A stretch of 32,291 nucleotides of DNA from contig JAIRPR010000205.1 in NCBI GenBank assembly GCA_031256895.1, positions 1-32,291 on the forward strand. The letters run 5' to 3'. This DNA comes from Coriobacteriaceae bacterium. GTDB lineage: Bacteria; Actinomycetota; Coriobacteriia; Coriobacteriales; Eggerthellaceae. The notes under the pieces were generated by a model that was not told where the DNA came from, made no database searches, and saw only the letters and a list, made by a program, of their open reading frames with translations. The translations under genes and the position numbers were made by a program. Each line of letters starts with the position of its first letter. The first letter of the stretch is position 1. Positions 28,627-32,291 of the stretch are shown piece by piece.

Positions 28627-29559
28627 TCACATCGACCCCTGGATATTCTTCGCTTCCCAATAGTTGAACACCGGCCCGTCGATACAGACGTACTGATGCC
28701 CTATCTGGCAATGGCCGCATTTGCCCATGCCGCACTTCATGTGTCGCTCGAAGCTCACATAGATGTGGTCGTAGCTGATGCCCTTCTTGCGCATCTCGTC
28801 TATGACGAAGCGGTACATGACCGGTGGCCCGCAGATGGCGCCGAAGGTGTTGCCCGCATCGATCGTCAGATGCTCAAAAGGCTTAGTTACCAGGCCGACT
28901 TCACCGTCCCAGGTGTCATCGGGCGTATCGACCGTCAAATAGAGGTCGAAATCCTTGCGATGTCGCCACATCTCGAACTGCTGGCGGAACATGACCTCGG
29001 CCGGCACCTTCGCCCCGTAGATGATGGTGACCTTGCCGAATTCCGAACGCTCATCATGGATGTTGTTGATGAGCGACCGCAAGGGCGCGATGCCCAAGCC
29101 GCCCGCCACCAGAAGGATGTCATGGCCTTTCATGTCTTGGAAGGGGAAGCCCCTTCCAAAGGGGCCGCGCAGACCCACGATATCGCCGCACTGCATGCGG
29201 TGCAAGGCCCGCGTGACCTCCCCTGTCCGGCGCACGCACAGCTCGATGAAACCCTGTTTCGAAGGTGAGCTCGAGATGGAGATGGGCGCCTCGCCCACCC
29301 CGAAGATGCCGACCTCGACGAACTGCCCCGGCTCATGCCTGAAGGCCTCGCGTATGCGTTCGTCTATCAAACGGAACTCGAAGAGCTTCTCGGTGGCCGT
29401 CACCTCGATGATCGAAGTGATGCGGGCAGGCCAGGGGCGGTAAGGGTTCTCCTTCATCATCTGGGCGCCCGTGAGCGGGGCGCTGTGTTCGATGCCCGGG
29501 GACACCCGGACCGTTGAAACCGCACAGCTATTCGCCATCTTCAGCCCCTTTCTGTTCAA
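28627..29559 (-). CDS. hydG: Hydrogenase gamma subunit, FAD/NAD(P)-binding oxidoreductase
   Basis: 310 aa; GQFVEVGIFGVGEAPISISSSPSK, LLVAGGLGIAPLRSLI, CGPPVMYRF, C-terminal CGMGKCGHCQIG 2Fe-2S ligands. Confidence 0.93.
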   Translation of the reverse strand: MNRKGLKMANSCAVSTVRVSPGIEHSAPLTGAQMMKENPYRPWPARITSIIEVTATEKLFEFRLIDERIREAFRHEPGQFVEVGIFGVGEAPISISSSPSKQGFIELCVRRTGEVTRALHRMQCGDIVGLRGPFGRGFPFQDMKGHDILLVAGGLGIAPLRSLINNIHDERSEFGKVTIIYGAKVPAEVMFRQQFEMWRHRKDFDLYLTVDTPDDTWDGEVGLVTKPFEHLTIDAGNTFGAICGPPVMYRFVIDEMRKKGISYDHIYVSFERHMKCGMGKCGHCQIGHQYVCIDGPVFNYWEAKNIQGSM

Positions 29560-30565
29560 AGAAGCGCAGGACCTCGATGGGGTTTATCCTTGCCTTGCAG
29601 GCAGTCACACAGCGGCCGCAGCCCACGCACAGCATATGGTTGTAGTTGGCCAGAAAGCCGTTGAGCTTGTGATACATCCGGTGTCGCACCCTCCCCCGTC
29701 CGTTGGCGCGGAAGTTATGGCCGCCAGCCACCTCGGCGAACTGGGGAGCCGTACAGGAATCCCAGACGCGTTCGCGCCTGCCGGTCTTCCCATCGGGGTC
29801 CAAGACGTCGCGGATATCGAAGCAGTAGCAAGTGGGGCACACTGCCGAACAGGCCGTGCAAGAAAGGCAGCGGCCTCCCAGCTCTTCCCAGAAGGGGTCC
29901 TTGTGGAAGGCGTCCATCAGCATGGCGACCTCCTGGATGTGGGGGATGTCGGGGTTGAAGGCCTCCTGACGGCGCCGGGTGGCGTGACGGAAGCTGATGC
30001 GGTCCTCGTCGGTTGCCACCCGCGGGTCGCAGGAAGCCTCAAGGATGTTTGCCGCCTCGACGCTTGATATGCTGACCAGGTAGCGCCCGCCGATATCCTG
30101 CAGGAAGAGGTCGTAGCCGAAGCGCGCCTCATCGCTGTCCCACAGATGGCAGAAGCAGTTCTTCGAGGGCGTGCAGCTGATGCCTACGATCAGGGTGGCC
30201 TTGCGCCGAGCCGTATAGTAGGGGTCGGGGTAGGGGCCGTCCTTGAACACCAGGTCCAGGCGGTTGATGGCATTGATGTCGCAGGCATGGGCGCCAAAGA
30301 TGACCCGAGGGGCTATCTCGGCTATGTAATCGGTGACCCCGTTTTCCTTCGCGTCGAACTCTAGAAGGGTCTCAGCACTGGGAAGGACGTACTTCTTCGG
30401 TGCAATGACCGTTGTGTCATAGCCCAGCTCTATGTCGCCCGCATCCTCGATACGGGCGAAGTTGTAGCACTTCCCCGTCCTGACCGGGGCTACCACCTCG
30501 TATGATTCCATGAATGCCGCCACGAGCAAGGGAAGCTCTGCCGCATCGATGACACGATATAGCAT
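29528..30565 (-). CDS. hydB: Hydrogenase beta subunit, 4Fe-4S ferredoxin-type (AsrA/HydB-like)
   Basis: 345 aa; CLSCTACSAVCPTCYCFDIRD and CVGCGRCVTACKARINPIEVL; overlaps hydG start. Confidence 0.92.
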   Translation of the reverse strand: MLYRVIDAAELPLLVAAFMESYEVVAPVRTGKCYNFARIEDAGDIELGYDTTVIAPKKYVLPSAETLLEFDAKENGVTDYIAEIAPRVIFGAHACDINAINRLDLVFKDGPYPDPYYTARRKATLIVGISCTPSKNCFCHLWDSDEARFGYDLFLQDIGGRYLVSISSVEAANILEASCDPRVATDEDRISFRHATRRRQEAFNPDIPHIQEVAMLMDAFHKDPFWEELGGRCLSCTACSAVCPTCYCFDIRDVLDPDGKTGRRERVWDSCTAPQFAEVAGGHNFRANGRGRVRHRMYHKLNGFLANYNHMLCVGCGRCVTACKARINPIEVLRFFEQKGAEDGE

Positions 30566-30756
30566 TCGCGTTGGTCTCCTCTTCTTTCACTGGGCGCTTT
30601 CGGTCCTTTTTGCCAGACATCGCTGATGCTGACCTGCGGCTTCCGCAACCATCTGTACTCGTCTGCACTCGTCTTCTGCTACCGCGAGCATCTGGGCTCG
30701 TCTTCGCCATTCAAAACCTGTACCACAACGCCCGATTGCCCGGCAGTCAAGAGACG

Positions 30757-30960
30757 AGCCGTTCAGACCGCCTCGTTGCACAAGCAGTCACGTTGCACAC
30801 GCGGACTTGCTGTTCAAGCGGCCGCATTGTTCGGGCGGCCGCATTGTTCGGGCGGCATCGTTGCACACGCGGACTTGCCGTTCAAACCGTCGCATTGCTC
30901 ACGCGGCCGCATCTCTCTCGCGGCCGCATCGCTCAGGCGGCTGCATTGCTCACGCGAAGA
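30757..30960. repeat. 17-bp tandem array (~12 units, consensus CGTTGCTCACGCGGCCG) between ndk and hydB
   Basis: Units at 30757, 30774, 30791, 30808, 30825, 30842, 30859, 30876, 30893, 30910, 30927, 30944; strict 17-bp phase. Confidence 0.95.
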
Positions 30961-31354
30961 AGATGGCTATCTCGCGTTCAGCCGATACGGGCGAATCTGA
31001 GCCATGGATTACATTTTCGTCCATAACAAGCCCGAAATCACCGCGAATTGTGCCGGGGGCTGCGCTTGCCGGGTCAGTGGCACCCATCAGCTGGCGGCAT
31101 TTTGCGACAGCCCCTTCGCCCGACACCACCATCTTGACCACAGGGCCCGAGGTGATGTAGGCGATGAGCCCGGCATAGAAGGGCTTGCCTTCGTGCTCGG
31201 CATAGTTCGCCTGCGCCTGTTCAGGGGTCACGTTCCCCATCTCAAGGCGTTCGATGCCCAGGCCAGACCGCTCTATGCGGTTGACTATCTCGCCGATGTG
31301 GCGGTTCCTGACTCCGTCGGGCTTTATCATCAGGTAGGTCTTCTCAAATGCCAT
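30950..31354 (-). CDS. ndk: Nucleoside-diphosphate kinase
   Basis: 134 aa; KTYLMIKPDGVRNRHIGEIVNRIE, GATDPASAAPGTIRGDFG, NVIHGSDSPVSAEREIAIFF. Confidence 0.97.
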   Translation of the reverse strand: MAFEKTYLMIKPDGVRNRHIGEIVNRIERSGLGIERLEMGNVTPEQAQANYAEHEGKPFYAGLIAYITSGPVVKMVVSGEGAVAKCRQLMGATDPASAAPGTIRGDFGLVMDENVIHGSDSPVSAEREIAIFFA

Positions 31355-31370
31355 GGTTGATTGCTTCCTT

Positions 31371-31403
31371 TCTTGGTTCTTTTTCTTGGTTCTTTTTCTT
31401 GGT
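31371..31403. repeat. 13-bp tandem repeat (TCTTGGTTCTTTT)x2.5 in the ndk 5' region
   Basis: tcttggt at 31371, 31384, 31397. Confidence 0.85.
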
Positions 31404-31710
31404 ATCGACGTGCGGCCACACTGCCCGTGCCGGCCGACGAAGCTTCATGTATCGAACGGCTGCGTGACGCCCTCTCAGGCTGACATTCGGCAAGGCTTGG
31501 ACGACTGCTTTGACCAGCCTGGCACGATTGGACATGCTCAGCCCGCTACATCCTGAGACACATGGCGCGAACAGCAAGGTCTGCCCAGTTCGGGGCGATA
31601 GGGCGTTCATTGCCTGTTACAGCCTGCCGCATGGGTCCCGGAAGGGCTTCACCCGACCTTGTGCAAGAGGGCTTGGGCATTGACCGCGAGAGACTGCGCC
31701 ATAAAGGGGC

Positions 31711-32291
31711 TCAGCCCGTGGTCATGCTTGAGAAGTACATCTCGACGTCAAGCACCTTCCACCCGATGAGGTCGCGCACCAGCTCGACCTTGTATTGGAC
31801 AAGGGCGCCCTGTTCGGTCTTGGCGGTAACATAGACGGTCGTGGCTCCCATAGACTTGTCCATGCCTTCAATGGTGATGGCAGTGTCCTTCACCACGGGG
31901 ACGACCTTCTCCTGCGCATTGGAGACGTCTGACGAGAACAGGCTTTGGGCAGCCGCCTGGGGGTCGGCGAAGAGCTCTTTGACCACTGTTTCCTGCGCCG
32001 GGTAGCCAAAGCCTTGGGTATAGGCGAACACGGCCGTGCCCAAGGCAAGGAACAGCAAAATGATGATGACCAGGAACACCTTAAGGCCGATGTTTCGGTG
32101 CTTGCGCTGCTGTTTGGCAAGGCCGCGGGACCATTTCTCCAGTTCTTCATCGCTTGCGTTGAAGAAGCGGTCGTCGCCCGAGGTATAGGAGTCCTGCATC
32201 CCATAGTTCTCGGGATAATAGTAGGGCTCCTGCCCATAGGCATAGGCCTCGGCCTCGGCATAGGCCGGCATGGCTTCGGCATAGGCCGGCA
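31711..32291 (-). CDS. Single-TM protein of unknown function with Tyr/Ala/Glu-rich N-terminus (5' end outside window)
   Basis: KVFLVIIILLFLALGTAVFAYTQGF TM; reading frame stays open to the window edge as ...PAYAEAMPAYAEAEAYAYGQEPYYYPENYG. Confidence 0.75.
   Translation of the reverse strand, partial: PAYAEAMPAYAEAEAYAYGQEPYYYPENYGMQDSYTSGDDRFFNASDEELEKWSRGLAKQQRKHRNIGLKVFLVIIILLFLALGTAVFAYTQGFGYPAQETVVKELFADPQAAAQSLFSSDVSNAQEKVVPVVKDTAITIEGMDKSMGATTVYVTAKTEQGALVQYKVELVRDLIGWKVLDVEMYFSSMTTG

Noticed and set aside
30757-30960. CRISPR array
   Set aside because: 17-bp contiguous degenerate units with no unique spacers and no cas genes; a tandem repeat instead.
31344-31610. Minus-strand 88-aa ORF between ndk and the upstream membrane-protein gene
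   Set aside because: Its C-terminus is the ndk leader repeat (KKKNQEKEPRKE) and it overlaps the ndk start; no homology signal or RBS.

Overview
The window is GC-rich bacterial chromosome. Every supportable gene lies on the minus strand, so transcription runs right to left. Gene content and style suggest an Eggerthellaceae/Coriobacteriia-type genome (inference only). From right to left it carries: (i) a secretory/membrane protein cut by the window edge; (ii) ndk; (iii) a four-gene group-3b-like [NiFe] hydrogenase (beta, gamma, delta, alpha; hydBGDA order); (iv) a compact accessory island with visibly lower GC: DUF2975 membrane protein, XRE regulator, small secreted protein, membrane-anchored Ig-like protein, two ABC permeases, ABC ATPase, DUF5028-like protein; (v) the mreB-mreC-mreD-PBP2-rodA elongasome operon; (vi) a DUF697-like protein and the TIGR03960/TIGR03936 radical-SAM pair; (vii) a T-box-preceded ilvD-ilvB-ilvN-ilvC-aminotransferase-serA-leuA operon. 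The main observations are: ilvC is interrupted by one in-frame amber codon; short-period tandem arrays recur in spacers and at CDS linkers, several starting exactly at the stop codon of the upstream gene, with one array amplifying a Shine-Dalgarno-containing unit directly upstream of ilvB; a dispersed cruciform repeat has a conserved core; the hydrogenase large subunit ends exactly at the metal-ligand His; and the secreted-protein/ABC island has two phased direct-repeat arrays in its promoter region. No database search was possible, so family assignments rest on motif recognition.
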